The position numbers and the translations under genes were made by a program. A stretch of DNA of 56,774 bases from Proteus myxofaciens ATCC 19692. GTDB lineage: Bacteria; Pseudomonadota; Gammaproteobacteria; Enterobacterales; Enterobacteriaceae. Position 1 is the first letter of the stretch. Every line of letters begins with the position of its first letter. This document shows, piece by piece, positions 46,574 to 54,730 of this stretch. Where the stretch lies: NCBI RefSeq assembly GCF_001654855.1, contig NZ_LXEN01000019.1:1-56774 (forward strand). Reading direction: 5' to 3'. The notes beneath the pieces were generated by a model, which worked only from the letters and a program-made list of their open reading frames with translations, was not told where the DNA came from and made no database searches.

Positions 46574-48280
46574 TTAGAAAGTTTCCCAATTAGTGGGATC
46601 TTCAACACTGCTGCTCTTTTTCTTTTCTGAGGTTCCTGGTTTTATAAGTGGAGCTGCAGCTTTAACTACAGGGATTGCATTGATTTCCTTTTTCTCTAAT
46701 GCTTTTTCTTCCTGACCCGGTAATTTGAAGATAGAAACTAAGCGGGTTAATGCGACTGCTTGGTCTTCAAGACCCGCAGCAGCTGCTGCAGATTGCTCAA
46801 CTAAAGAGGCGTTTTGCTGTGTGACACGATCCATTTCAGAAACAGCAAGTCCGACTTGTGAAATACCGCGACTTTGTTCATCTGACGCTGAGGCAATTTC
46901 TCCCATAATGTCAGTAACACGTGTCACAGATTCAACAATTCGAGTCATTGTTTCACCCGCACTTTCTACTAATACAGAGCCTGTTTCAGTACGGCTTACT
47001 GAATCTTCAATCAGTGTTTTTATCTCTTTAGCAGCTTCTGCACTTCTCTGTGCAAGATTACGTACTTCGCCAGCTACAACAGCGAATCCGCGACCATGCT
47101 CACCGGCTCTTGCTGCTTCAACAGCCGCATTCAGCGCCAAAATATTGGTTTGGAATGCAATGCCATCAATAACAGCCGTGATATCGGTGATTTTCTGAGA
47201 ACTTCCAGCTATGTCGTGCATAGTTTGCACCACATTAGCGACAACTTTTCCGCCTTGACGAGCAATATCTGAGGCATCATTGGCAAGATTACTGGCTTGG
47301 CGAGCATTATCCGCATTTTGTTTTACGGTTGCGGTTAATTGCTCCATGCTAGCAGCTGTTTCTTCAAGTGAGGCCACTTGTTCTTCAGTTCTTGCAGAAA
47401 GATCATTATTACCAGCAGCAATTTCACTCGTACTGTTATAAATATTTTCTGTACTCTGATAGACACCACGAACCGTTTGAATAAGCTCTTGTTGCATATG
47501 TTTTAGACCGTTTGCTAATAAGCTCATCTCATTACGGCCTTGTGCTTCAATATTTGGACGCAAATCACCTTCAGAGAAAGTTTTAATACTTAATAACAAG
47601 CCATTTAATGGTCTAATTAATGCATTTCGTAAAGCAAACCAACAAATAATTAGTGCGGCAATAACGATAATCGCTAATACCACCATCGTAATAATAGTTC
47701 GTTGATGTGAAGCTTCTAATGCAACATTGAGCTCATCGTTAAATTTTTCATTACGCTTAACATAATTACGATATTCACTATAAAAAGCATCTTGATAGGA
47801 TGTCGTTGGCTGTTCAAAAAAGTCTTTTAGATTTTTATCTTTCAATAAAATTTCAAGTTGACTTAATGAAGAAAAATACTCGATAAAACGCCCTTTTAAA
47901 TTACGGACATTCTCTTCTGAATGGACTTGATAAGCAGTAATATTTTTTTCAAATTCTTTAAATTTTTCATCTGCTTTTGCCATATTAGTGCGAGCAAGCT
48001 CGATGAGATAATCAACAGATAAGGACTCATCTACAACAAGATTTTTATCCTTTAGCATATAACTGATGGCTGCACGGTTAATATTATTACGTGCTTGAAG
48101 TAAGTTAGCCCAGCTTTCATCTAGGCGCTCTCGTTGATCTTGTATGATGAGCGTTTTATCGAGGTCATTTCTTGTCTCAACGATATTAGAGTAAAAAATC
48201 CCCCCAGAGATAAATTGCAAAACACCAAACAGCATAAGGATGGATAATAATCCAGTCACTATCTTCATTCGGCTAAACAT
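46574..48280 (-). CDS. Methyl-accepting chemotaxis protein, Tsr-like, with NWETF
   Basis: A 568-aa receptor. I start at the ATG at 48280 ([21 protein letters not shown] 5 nt upstream). The longer frame to 48313 would begin upstream of the likely sigma-28 transcript start, so I reject it. The periplasmic domain has [10 protein letters not shown] (R64, N68 and R69 equivalents kept, R73 replaced by Ser) and [13 protein letters not shown] like Tsr. HAMP, methylation helices and [20 protein letters not shown] follow. The C-terminus NWETF binds CheR and CheB, so this is the main adapting receptor. Probable amino-acid sensor. Confidence 0.94.
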   Translation of the reverse strand: MFSRMKIVTGLLSILMLFGVLQFISGGIFYSNIVETRNDLDKTLIIQDQRERLDESWANLLQARNNINRAAISYMLKDKNLVVDESLSVDYLIELARTNMAKADEKFKEFEKNITAYQVHSEENVRNLKGRFIEYFSSLSQLEILLKDKNLKDFFEQPTTSYQDAFYSEYRNYVKRNEKFNDELNVALEASHQRTIITMVVLAIIVIAALIICWFALRNALIRPLNGLLLSIKTFSEGDLRPNIEAQGRNEMSLLANGLKHMQQELIQTVRGVYQSTENIYNSTSEIAAGNNDLSARTEEQVASLEETAASMEQLTATVKQNADNARQASNLANDASDIARQGGKVVANVVQTMHDIAGSSQKITDITAVIDGIAFQTNILALNAAVEAARAGEHGRGFAVVAGEVRNLAQRSAEAAKEIKTLIEDSVSRTETGSVLVESAGETMTRIVESVTRVTDIMGEIASASDEQSRGISQVGLAVSEMDRVTQQNASLVEQSAAAAAGLEDQAVALTRLVSIFKLPGQEEKALEKKEINAIPVVKAAAPLIKPGTSEKKKSSSVEDPTNWETF

Positions 48281-48314
48281 GATTTCCCTTTTTATAATAG
48301 ATGGTATGAGCAAG

Positions 48315-48341
48315 TTATCGGCAGACTTAAGAGAAACTTTA
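48315..48341 (-). promoter_or_regulatory. Sigma-28 promoter of the first receptor gene
   Basis: On the minus strand TAAAGTTT is followed by exactly 11 nt and GCCGATAA, a perfect match to the enteric consensus. It lies 34 nt before the ATG chosen for the receptor gene and settles which start is used. Confidence 0.95.
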
Positions 48342-48664
48342 TAGGTACAATTTCGCCTTCATTTAATTTATTTTAGATGTTATCTCGATAGAGATTAAAA
48401 TAGATGATATAAAAATCTTTAGGGTGATAAGAATAAATAAAAAAATATGATAAATAGTACCTATTTGCGGATATATTTATTATTAAAAATTAGACTTAAG
48501 ACAAATAATAAGTTATTTCTTTATTTTGCTTAAAATGAATAATATTTTCACACTGACTAAAAAATAATAATATTCTCGAAAAAATAAAGCACCATATAAA
48601 GCACCATATATAGCTATTCCGGCAATAACACCGGAATAGTTTTACAATATAAAAAATAAAATAA
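48342..48664. other. cheW-mcp spacer with hairpin and tandem 12-mer
   Basis: 323 AT-rich bases without an ORF. A hairpin (CTATTCCGG at 48614-48622, CCGGAATAG at 48631-48639) lies 26 nt after the cheW stop. Just beyond it the 12-mer AAAGCACCATAT is repeated twice in tandem (48586-48609). The hairpin lacks a T-tract in the direction of cheW transcription, so termination may be incomplete. Confidence 0.6.
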
Positions 48665-49165
48665 TTATTTAGCTAAAATTGTCGCACTATCAACCAATTC
48701 CATCTCTTCACTATTGAGTAATTTTTCAATATCAACCAGAATCAACATTCTCTCTTCTAATGTTCCTAAACCAGTAAGATATTCTGTCGACATTGTGACT
48801 GCAAACTCTGGCGCAGGGCAGATTTGCTCAGGCTTTAAAGTCAGAACATCTGATACGCCATCAACAACAATTCCCACAATTCGATTTAATAAATTAACGA
48901 CAATGACAACCGTATTATCATTATATGTCACATTTTCTTGTGAAAATTTAATACGTAAATCAACAATAGGAACAATAACACCACGTAAATTAGTGACACC
49001 TTTAATAAAACTAGGTGCATTTGCAATGCGTGTTACTTGATCATATCCACGAATTTCTTGTACTTTTAAAATATCAATTCCGTATTCTTCATCGCCCAGC
49101 GTAAAAATTAGATATCCTTGTCCAACTGTTTCACCGGATAATTTCTCGAAATGTTCCGAAGCCAT
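48665..49165 (-). CDS. cheW: CheW, receptor-kinase coupling protein
   Basis: CheW couples receptors to CheA in the signalling arrays. The 166-aa product has the SH3-like fold with [33 protein letters not shown], and [11 protein letters not shown], as in E. coli. It follows cheA by 21 nt. It is followed by a hairpin that may lower read-through into the receptor genes, which have their own sigma-28 promoter. Confidence 0.97.
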   Translation of the reverse strand: MASEHFEKLSGETVGQGYLIFTLGDEEYGIDILKVQEIRGYDQVTRIANAPSFIKGVTNLRGVIVPIVDLRIKFSQENVTYNDNTVVIVVNLLNRIVGIVVDGVSDVLTLKPEQICPAPEFAVTMSTEYLTGLGTLEERMLILVDIEKLLNSEEMELVDSATILAK

Positions 49166-49186
49166 AATCTTATTTTATCCTCATTA

Positions 49187-51367
49187 TTAAATGACTGCGC
49201 TTGCAGTTGTAGTCTTCTTTTTCTTTGTCATTTGTGTATGACTTAAACGTTGTAGTTCTGGTACATCAAGAATTAAAGCAACACTACCATCGCCCATTAT
49301 TGTTGCAGCAGAAATACCAGGAACTTTTCGGTAATTACTTTCTATATTTTTTACGACAACTTGATGCTGACCAACTAATTTATCAACTAATAATGCGTAG
49401 CGTCGCCCTGCACTTTGGACAATAACAGCTATAGCTTGCGTAATATCAGTTTGAGCACCTTCAATATTAAAAGTACGATGCAATTCAATAAGCGGTAAAT
49501 ATTCACCTCTGACTTGTAATAGTTTTTCATCGCCAGCAAGAGGATAAATATCATCTTCTTCAGGTTGTAAAGAGCTAACCACTGTACCTAATGGCAAAAT
49601 AAAGACTTCATTTTGCACTTTAACTGACATACCATCTAATATTGCTAAAGTCAGTGGCAGTAAAATACGGATTTTAGTTCCTTTGCCAACTTCAAAGCTA
49701 ATTTGAATTTGCCCGCCCATTTCTTGGATATTACGTTTTACAACATCCATTCCTACACCACGACCTGACACATCTGTAACCACTTCTGCTGTCGAGAATC
49801 CTGGTGCAAAGATAAGCATAGCAACTTCTTCATTACTCATATTTTCAGATACAGCAAGACCTGACGATATGGCTTTTTTCAAAATACGTTCACGATTTAA
49901 TCCAGCGCCATCATCTGTCACTTCAATACAGATATTACCACCTTGATGTTCAGCAGAAAGCGTTAATTGACCTGCTTCAGGTTTACCCGCCGCAAGACGA
50001 TCTGCTGGCATTTCAATACCATGATCAAGGCTATTTCTCACTAAGTGCGTTAATGGATCGATAATTTTTTCAATTAAGCTTTTATCTAATTCAGTTGAAC
50101 TACCAATCATATTTAGCTCAACTTTTTTATTCAGTTTACCCGCTAAATCACGTACAACTCGAGGGAATCGACTAAAGACATATTCCATTGGCATCATACG
50201 AATAGACATCACTGATTCTTGTAAGTCGCGTGAATTACGTTGTAACTGTGCAATACAACTTAATAAATCGCTATGAATTGATGGCTCAAGGCTATCGCTA
50301 TGTTGTGCTAACATCGACTGTGTAATAACTAATTCACCAACTAAGTTGATTAATTGGTCTACTTTCTCAACTGCAACACGAATACTTGTTGATTCTGTTT
50401 TCGGTGTTGCCACTGTAGCTGGTCTTTTCGCCGGAGAAGCCGAAGTTACAGGTGCTTTAGTCGTTGCAACTTGTACCGTAGTTTCTTTTTCTTTCGCTTG
50501 TGTATTTTCTTTCGCTAAAGGTTTTTCTGAATTGTCTGAATTGTCTGAATTGTCTGAATTGTCTGAACTTATCGCCACTTTCTCTTGGTTTTCGGTCGTC
50601 TCTTGAGATGGCGTTTTAGCAAAAGAAATTTGATCAGACTCAATCACAAAACACAATACTGCGGTGATATCCTCTTCAGTAGCCGTTGTTTTTAATATAG
50701 CTTCAAGACCATGATGCTGTTTTTCAACTTGGCTGACTTCTCCAAGATGCTTTAATTCATCAAGCATTAAATCAATATCGGTCTCTTTTAAATCAGACAG
50801 AATAATATGATGATAATAATGTCCATCAGATGTAGGTGCTGATGACGTTTGTTCTGCTTCATTTTTTTCTGTATCTGAGTCAGAAGATTGTACCTTCGTT
50901 TCTGAAGAAGAAGTCTCAGCAACAGGTGCCACTGATGCGCTATTCTTTTCAGTAATAGCAGCTGGTGTTGCTTGTTCTACTTTTACCTCAAGAGCCAATT
51001 GGCGCAATTTCTCACAAATATAGTTGAATGTTTCCTCATCCGGCTCTTGTGAGTTTTTATGTGCATCCAATTGCTGTTGCATAATATCTTTCGCTTCCAG
51101 AAACAGGTTAATAATATCGTCGGTGAGCACCATCTCATGACGTCTTGCACTATCAAGTAAATTTTCAAGTACATGAGTGGTTTGCTGAAGTTTAACAAAG
51201 CCAAATGTCGCAGCCCCCCCTTTTATAGAGTGCGCACTACGAAATATTGCATTTAACTGCTCTTGATCAGGGTTTTGAGGATCAAGTAACAGAAGATGCT
51301 GTTCCATATCAGCTAACAATTCATCTGCTTCATCAAAAAATGTTTGATAAAACTCGGTAATATCCAT
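49187..51367 (-). CDS. cheA: CheA, chemotaxis histidine kinase
   Basis: CheA phosphorylates CheY and CheB. The 726-aa product is about 70 residues longer than E. coli CheA. The P1 domain carries the phospho-His at residue 46 (SAHSIKGGA). P2 spans about 180-260, dimerisation P3 begins near RVAVEKVDQLINLVGELV, the P4 ATPase has HLVRNSLDHGIE and GRGVGMDVV, and P5 binds CheW. The extra length is in acidic, low-complexity linkers. The P2-P3 linker includes four SDN repeats encoded by a 9-bp tandem repeat. Confidence 0.97.
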   Translation of the reverse strand: MDITEFYQTFFDEADELLADMEQHLLLLDPQNPDQEQLNAIFRSAHSIKGGAATFGFVKLQQTTHVLENLLDSARRHEMVLTDDIINLFLEAKDIMQQQLDAHKNSQEPDEETFNYICEKLRQLALEVKVEQATPAAITEKNSASVAPVAETSSSETKVQSSDSDTEKNEAEQTSSAPTSDGHYYHHIILSDLKETDIDLMLDELKHLGEVSQVEKQHHGLEAILKTTATEEDITAVLCFVIESDQISFAKTPSQETTENQEKVAISSDNSDNSDNSDNSEKPLAKENTQAKEKETTVQVATTKAPVTSASPAKRPATVATPKTESTSIRVAVEKVDQLINLVGELVITQSMLAQHSDSLEPSIHSDLLSCIAQLQRNSRDLQESVMSIRMMPMEYVFSRFPRVVRDLAGKLNKKVELNMIGSSTELDKSLIEKIIDPLTHLVRNSLDHGIEMPADRLAAGKPEAGQLTLSAEHQGGNICIEVTDDGAGLNRERILKKAISSGLAVSENMSNEEVAMLIFAPGFSTAEVVTDVSGRGVGMDVVKRNIQEMGGQIQISFEVGKGTKIRILLPLTLAILDGMSVKVQNEVFILPLGTVVSSLQPEEDDIYPLAGDEKLLQVRGEYLPLIELHRTFNIEGAQTDITQAIAVIVQSAGRRYALLVDKLVGQHQVVVKNIESNYRKVPGISAATIMGDGSVALILDVPELQRLSHTQMTKKKKTTTASAVI
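50526..50567 (-). repeat. In-frame 9-bp tandem repeat in cheA
   Basis: TCTGAATTG occurs four times head to tail (50526-50561), with a fifth partial copy. On the coding strand each unit encodes Ser-Asp-Asn in the P2-P3 linker of CheA. Because the unit is a multiple of three, slippage would change linker length without breaking the frame. Confidence 0.9.
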
Positions 51368-51402
51368 CGTTACTCATTCACCTTTACGCGATTACCCACA
51401 AA

Positions 51403-52449
51403 TCAAGGCGCAATGCCTTGTTTGTCCGTAATATTTGTCGATTGTGATGGCAAACTTTCCCCAGAAACTCCTGTTTCAACATTTTCCTTTTTTATTTCGG
51501 GAAGCTCAGAAGTAGACACAGAAGTAATACCTGTCTGTGTTCCTTTTACATTTTCTTGTGGGGTTTCTTGCCCTGATATTAGAGGTTTTATTTCTGATAC
51601 CTCTTTTATTGCTGGTGTAACCCGCTCATTCTCATGTACAATTTTTTGCTCTTCTTTCTTTGTTAAAATTAAAATACTGATCCTTCTATTCGCTGGAGCA
51701 AATCCATCCTCTTTGACTAAATGAACAGTTGACGCCATACCTACAACTCTTAATACTTTATCTTCAGCCAAACCTCCACCAATCAACTCACGACGAGATG
51801 CATTAGCACGATCTGTTGATAATTCCCAGTTGCTGTATTTCATTGCACCACTGGCATAAGGAATATCATCAGTATGACCAGATAAACTAATTTTATGAGG
51901 AGTTTCGTTTAAGATAGGAGCAATAGCCGTTAAAATATCCTTCATATATGGCTCAACAGTTGCACTTCCTACTTTAAACATTGGTCGACTTTCTTTATCT
52001 ATAATTTGGATGCGTAATCCCTCATCCATCATGTCTATTAATAAATGAGGTTTTAAATCTTTTAAGCGCGGATCTTTTAAGATTATTTGCTCTAATTCTT
52101 CTTTTAATTTACGAAATTGCTGTTTTTCAGTCAGTTGCTTATTTTCAACACCTTTAGGTAAAATATCACCTTCGTTAAAAATAGGATCACGACCACCACC
52201 AGGAATAGGATTAGTCACATCTCCCGTAACTCTCCCATTTTCAATGGCCACTTTTAGTGGTGTCCGAAAATATTCCGCAACTTTCGTTAATTCTTGAGGA
52301 CTAGCAATAGAGAGTAACCACATCACTAGGAAAAAAGCCATCATTGCTGTCATAAAGTCAGCATAAGCAATTTTCCATGCGCCGCCATGGTGGTTATGCT
52401 GTTTTCGTCCTCGCTTTTTAACTCTAATTATTTGCGAATTACTTTTCAT
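51403..52449 (-). CDS. motB: MotB, stator protein
   Basis: MotB anchors the stator to peptidoglycan and carries the proton-binding Asp. The 348-aa product has a basic N-terminus, one membrane helix with the essential Asp at residue 31 (IAYADFMTAMMAFFLVMWL), the plug region and an OmpA-like domain (LSGHTDDIPYASG). About 80 further residues form a Ser/Thr/Glu-rich tail, making it some 40 residues longer than E. coli MotB. It follows motA by 2 nt. Confidence 0.96.
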   Translation of the reverse strand: MKSNSQIIRVKKRGRKQHNHHGGAWKIAYADFMTAMMAFFLVMWLLSIASPQELTKVAEYFRTPLKVAIENGRVTGDVTNPIPGGGRDPIFNEGDILPKGVENKQLTEKQQFRKLKEELEQIILKDPRLKDLKPHLLIDMMDEGLRIQIIDKESRPMFKVGSATVEPYMKDILTAIAPILNETPHKISLSGHTDDIPYASGAMKYSNWELSTDRANASRRELIGGGLAEDKVLRVVGMASTVHLVKEDGFAPANRRISILILTKKEEQKIVHENERVTPAIKEVSEIKPLISGQETPQENVKGTQTGITSVSTSELPEIKKENVETGVSGESLPSQSTNITDKQGIAP

Positions 52450-52451
52450 AA

Positions 52452-53345
52452 TTATTCTTCTTTCACTGCATCCGTATTGGCTTGCATTGGTGTCCGTACC
52501 TGACGTACATGCTCTTCCAATTCAATAAATGAAGGTCTGTCTGCCAGAAAGAGTGTTTTACGTCCAAATTCAACAGCGATTTGTGGAGCATAGCCATTCA
52601 TACTGGATAGTAAGGTTGTTTTTATGCACTCCATCATTTTCATCTGTTGACTAGAACGTTGTCTTATTCGTGATGCTAATGGTGAAATAAACCCGTAAGC
52701 TAATAAAATACCTAAAAAGGTCCCTACCATAGCGTGTCCAATCAACGCACCCATTTCACCAGCAGGTCTATCTGCCGCACCTAGAGCATTAACAACTCCC
52801 ATAACAGCGGCGACGATACCAAATGCTGGCAATGAATCTCCCATAGTTGATAAACCAGATGCAGGTACTTCACTTTCTTCATCAAATGTTGCGATTTCTT
52901 CATCCATCAAAGATTCAATCTCATACGGGTTCATATTTCCCGTTACCATCAAACGCATATAATCTGTGATAAAACTTAAAATGTAGAAATCTTTCATAAT
53001 GCGAGGATATTGAGAAAAAATATCACTCTGTTGTGGGTTTTCAATATCTCTCTCAAGTGACAACATGCCACTTTGGCGGGCTTTTGATAACAAACGAAAC
53101 ATAAGTGCCATGAGATCCATATACATCGCTTTATTGTAATTAGTGCTGCGAAGTAACTTCGGTAATATTTTTACCGTCGATACAATCGCACGACCATTGT
53201 TACCTACAATGAAAGCACCTATACCGGCACCAAATATGATTAAAAACTCTGCGGGTTGGTATAATGCACCTAAATGTCCACCTACGAGGGCGTACCCTCC
53301 GAGGACAGCACAAACAACCACGATATATCCTAAGAGTACTAACAC
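52452..53345 (-). CDS. motA: MotA, stator protein
   Basis: MotA forms the proton-channel ring with MotB and pushes on FliG. The 297-aa product starts at a GTG at 53345 with AAGGG about 7 nt upstream. It has four membrane helices, and the cytoplasmic loop FRLLSKARQSGMLSLERDIE contains the charged residues that contact FliG. First gene of the mot-che operon; no sigma-28 site could be recognised directly upstream. Confidence 0.97.
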   Translation of the reverse strand: MLVLLGYIVVVCAVLGGYALVGGHLGALYQPAEFLIIFGAGIGAFIVGNNGRAIVSTVKILPKLLRSTNYNKAMYMDLMALMFRLLSKARQSGMLSLERDIENPQQSDIFSQYPRIMKDFYILSFITDYMRLMVTGNMNPYEIESLMDEEIATFDEESEVPASGLSTMGDSLPAFGIVAAVMGVVNALGAADRPAGEMGALIGHAMVGTFLGILLAYGFISPLASRIRQRSSQQMKMMECIKTTLLSSMNGYAPQIAVEFGRKTLFLADRPSFIELEEHVRQVRTPMQANTDAVKEE

Positions 53346-53424
53346 GCGATATCCCTTTAGCTAATTTCGTTATAGATAGAATGGCTAACATAGCAGCAAA
53401 GGATAGGAGGGTAAGAGGAGTGAC

Positions 53425-53457
53425 TCAGGTTATAGATAACTGATTTCTATAACCTGA
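53425..53457 (-). other. Hairpin between flhC and motA
   Basis: TCAGGTTATAGA at 53425-53436 and TCTATAACCTGA at 53446-53457 form a perfect 12-bp stem with a 9-nt loop, 21 nt after the flhC stop. No T-tract follows on the minus strand. It may end or process the flhDC transcript, separating it from motAB. Confidence 0.6.
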
Positions 53458-53478
53458 TAGTTAACTTTCAATCTCGAA

Positions 53479-54060
53479 TCACATTGCAAACTGTTCAAGA
53501 CCATCCAACAGTTGTAAGTTAATATCGGCAGGATTGGCGGAAAGTTTACGTTTTTTTATTGCCCGAGATGGAGGCTGGCAAAGACTACATACATAGTTAC
53601 AAGCTGGCTGGTGAGCATGTGTAATAAATGAACCATTACATTTTGTACAAACAGAAAGTTGTAGCATACCACTTTCAACAAAACGAACTAATGTCCACGC
53701 TCTTGTTAGCGCTAAAATAGGCTCTTGATTTTTTGCTGGAGGACATTGTTCTAAATATAAACGATAGGCTTTAACAACAGCTTCCACACCAACGCAACCA
53801 CCATTTTTTAATAAAAAGCGGTAAGCATTATAAAACATTGACGAATGAATATTTTGTTCCCATGTCATAAACCAGTCTGTTGAAAAAGGTAACATACCTT
53901 TTGGTGGAGGATTCCCTCTTAATTCTTTATATAGTTTAATCAGGCGCCCTCTACTGAGTTGAGTTTCACTTTCAAGCATCTGTAAGCGGGCACCTAAGGT
54001 GATTAATTCCATTGCTAAGCGAATATCTTTCGCTTCGCGGACAATACTTTTCTCACTCAT
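53479..54060 (-). CDS. flhC: FlhC, master flagellar activator subunit
   Basis: FlhC with FlhD forms the hetero-hexamer that activates class 2 flagellar promoters. I start at the ATG at 54060 ([20 protein letters not shown]), as in E. coli; an in-frame ATG at 54066 is also possible. The 193-aa product has the zinc site formed by CTKC and CNYVCSLC. It overlaps or abuts the flhD stop, so the two are translated together. Confidence 0.97.
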   Translation of the reverse strand: MSEKSIVREAKDIRLAMELITLGARLQMLESETQLSRGRLIKLYKELRGNPPPKGMLPFSTDWFMTWEQNIHSSMFYNAYRFLLKNGGCVGVEAVVKAYRLYLEQCPPAKNQEPILALTRAWTLVRFVESGMLQLSVCTKCNGSFITHAHQPACNYVCSLCQPPSRAIKKRKLSANPADINLQLLDGLEQFAM

Positions 54061-54062
54061 TA

Positions 54063-54413
54063 TCATGCCCGTTTTTTTGTCGAAGATGTCTCTTGCTTCG
54101 ATAACTGACGAAACAAGTCCGAGGAAAGAAGAATACCAGTATGAATTTGTTGTAAATCATCGACTCTGGATTCTTTCGTCAGTTGCTCTATTGTTTCACT
54201 GTCTTCAAACCGGAAATTACAGATTAGTTGGTTTGTTTCTGCCAACTTAACCAATTGAGGCAATGTTAATTCTTTTAGCGCATCCGCCATTGACTCACTA
54301 ATTCCAAGTCTAAACATAGCAGACGCTTTTTCTTGGTTAATTAACCTTTGTGCTAAAAGCAAATACGATAAATTTATGTCATAAATATGCTTAAGCAATT
54401 CAACCGTACTCAT
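54063..54413 (-). CDS. flhD: FlhD, master flagellar activator subunit
   Basis: The 116-aa product starts [20 protein letters not shown] and is helical like E. coli FlhD, with the conserved Cys in NQLICNFRF that stabilises the dimer. [18 protein letters not shown] is intact. It is the first gene of flhDC, and a leader of about 240 nt is predicted from the promoter below. It is the point at which CRP, RcsB and, in Proteus, MrpJ-type regulators act. Confidence 0.97.
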   Translation of the reverse strand: MSTVELLKHIYDINLSYLLLAQRLINQEKASAMFRLGISESMADALKELTLPQLVKLAETNQLICNFRFEDSETIEQLTKESRVDDLQQIHTGILLSSDLFRQLSKQETSSTKKRA

Positions 54414-54634
54414 CTCTTTACATCCCGTCCGATTATATTGAACAAAGAGGATCTTCCTTAGAGTAAGATCCCAAGGAAATTAATATAAATATCTATTAAA
54501 TTTCCAAGCCCCATTTTATGAACATGACTCGCAGTAACACTACCTTGTATTACTTAGATACGGTCATTTTCAAAAGTAGCGAGAAAAACAATTAAATTAA
54601 AAATAAACTTTAAAAGCTCGCCAATATAGCATGT

Positions 54635-54649
54635 TAAGAATAATCCTAA
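54635..54649 (+). promoter_or_regulatory. RcsB box at the flhD transcript start
   Basis: TAAGAATAATCCTAA matches the published RcsAB consensus TRVGAAWAWTSYGNR at 14 of 15 positions. It covers about +1 to +15 relative to the inferred start near 54650, similar to the repressor site in E. coli flhDC. RcsB is a known repressor of swarming in Proteus. Confidence 0.72.
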
Positions 54650-54656
54650 CCAGACA

Positions 54657-54686
54657 ACTTTACTCCTTAACGATTAAGTTATTCAA
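54657..54686 (-). promoter_or_regulatory. Predicted flhD promoter (-35/-10)
   Basis: On the minus strand TTGAAT (54686-54681) and TAAAGT (54662-54657) are spaced by 18 nt. The start would be near 54650, giving a leader of about 240 nt. The boxes are imperfect, but their distances to the CRP and RcsB sites agree with the E. coli arrangement. Confidence 0.5.
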
Positions 54687-54714
54687 CGGATAAAGTAGTC
54701 TAATTTAAATACTA

Positions 54715-54730
54715 TGTGAGTCACATCACA
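54715..54730 (-). promoter_or_regulatory. CRP site upstream of flhD
   Basis: TGTGAGTCACATCACA matches TGTGA-N6-TCACA exactly. Its centre lies about 72 nt upstream of the inferred flhD start, the class I position seen in E. coli, where CRP-cAMP activates flhDC. Confidence 0.8.

Noticed and set aside
48281-48313. Longer N-terminus for the first receptor (start at 48313)
   Set aside because: The consensus sigma-28 -10 element lies at 48315-48322, so this codon would be upstream of or at the transcript start. The ATG at 48280 has a good ribosome-binding site.
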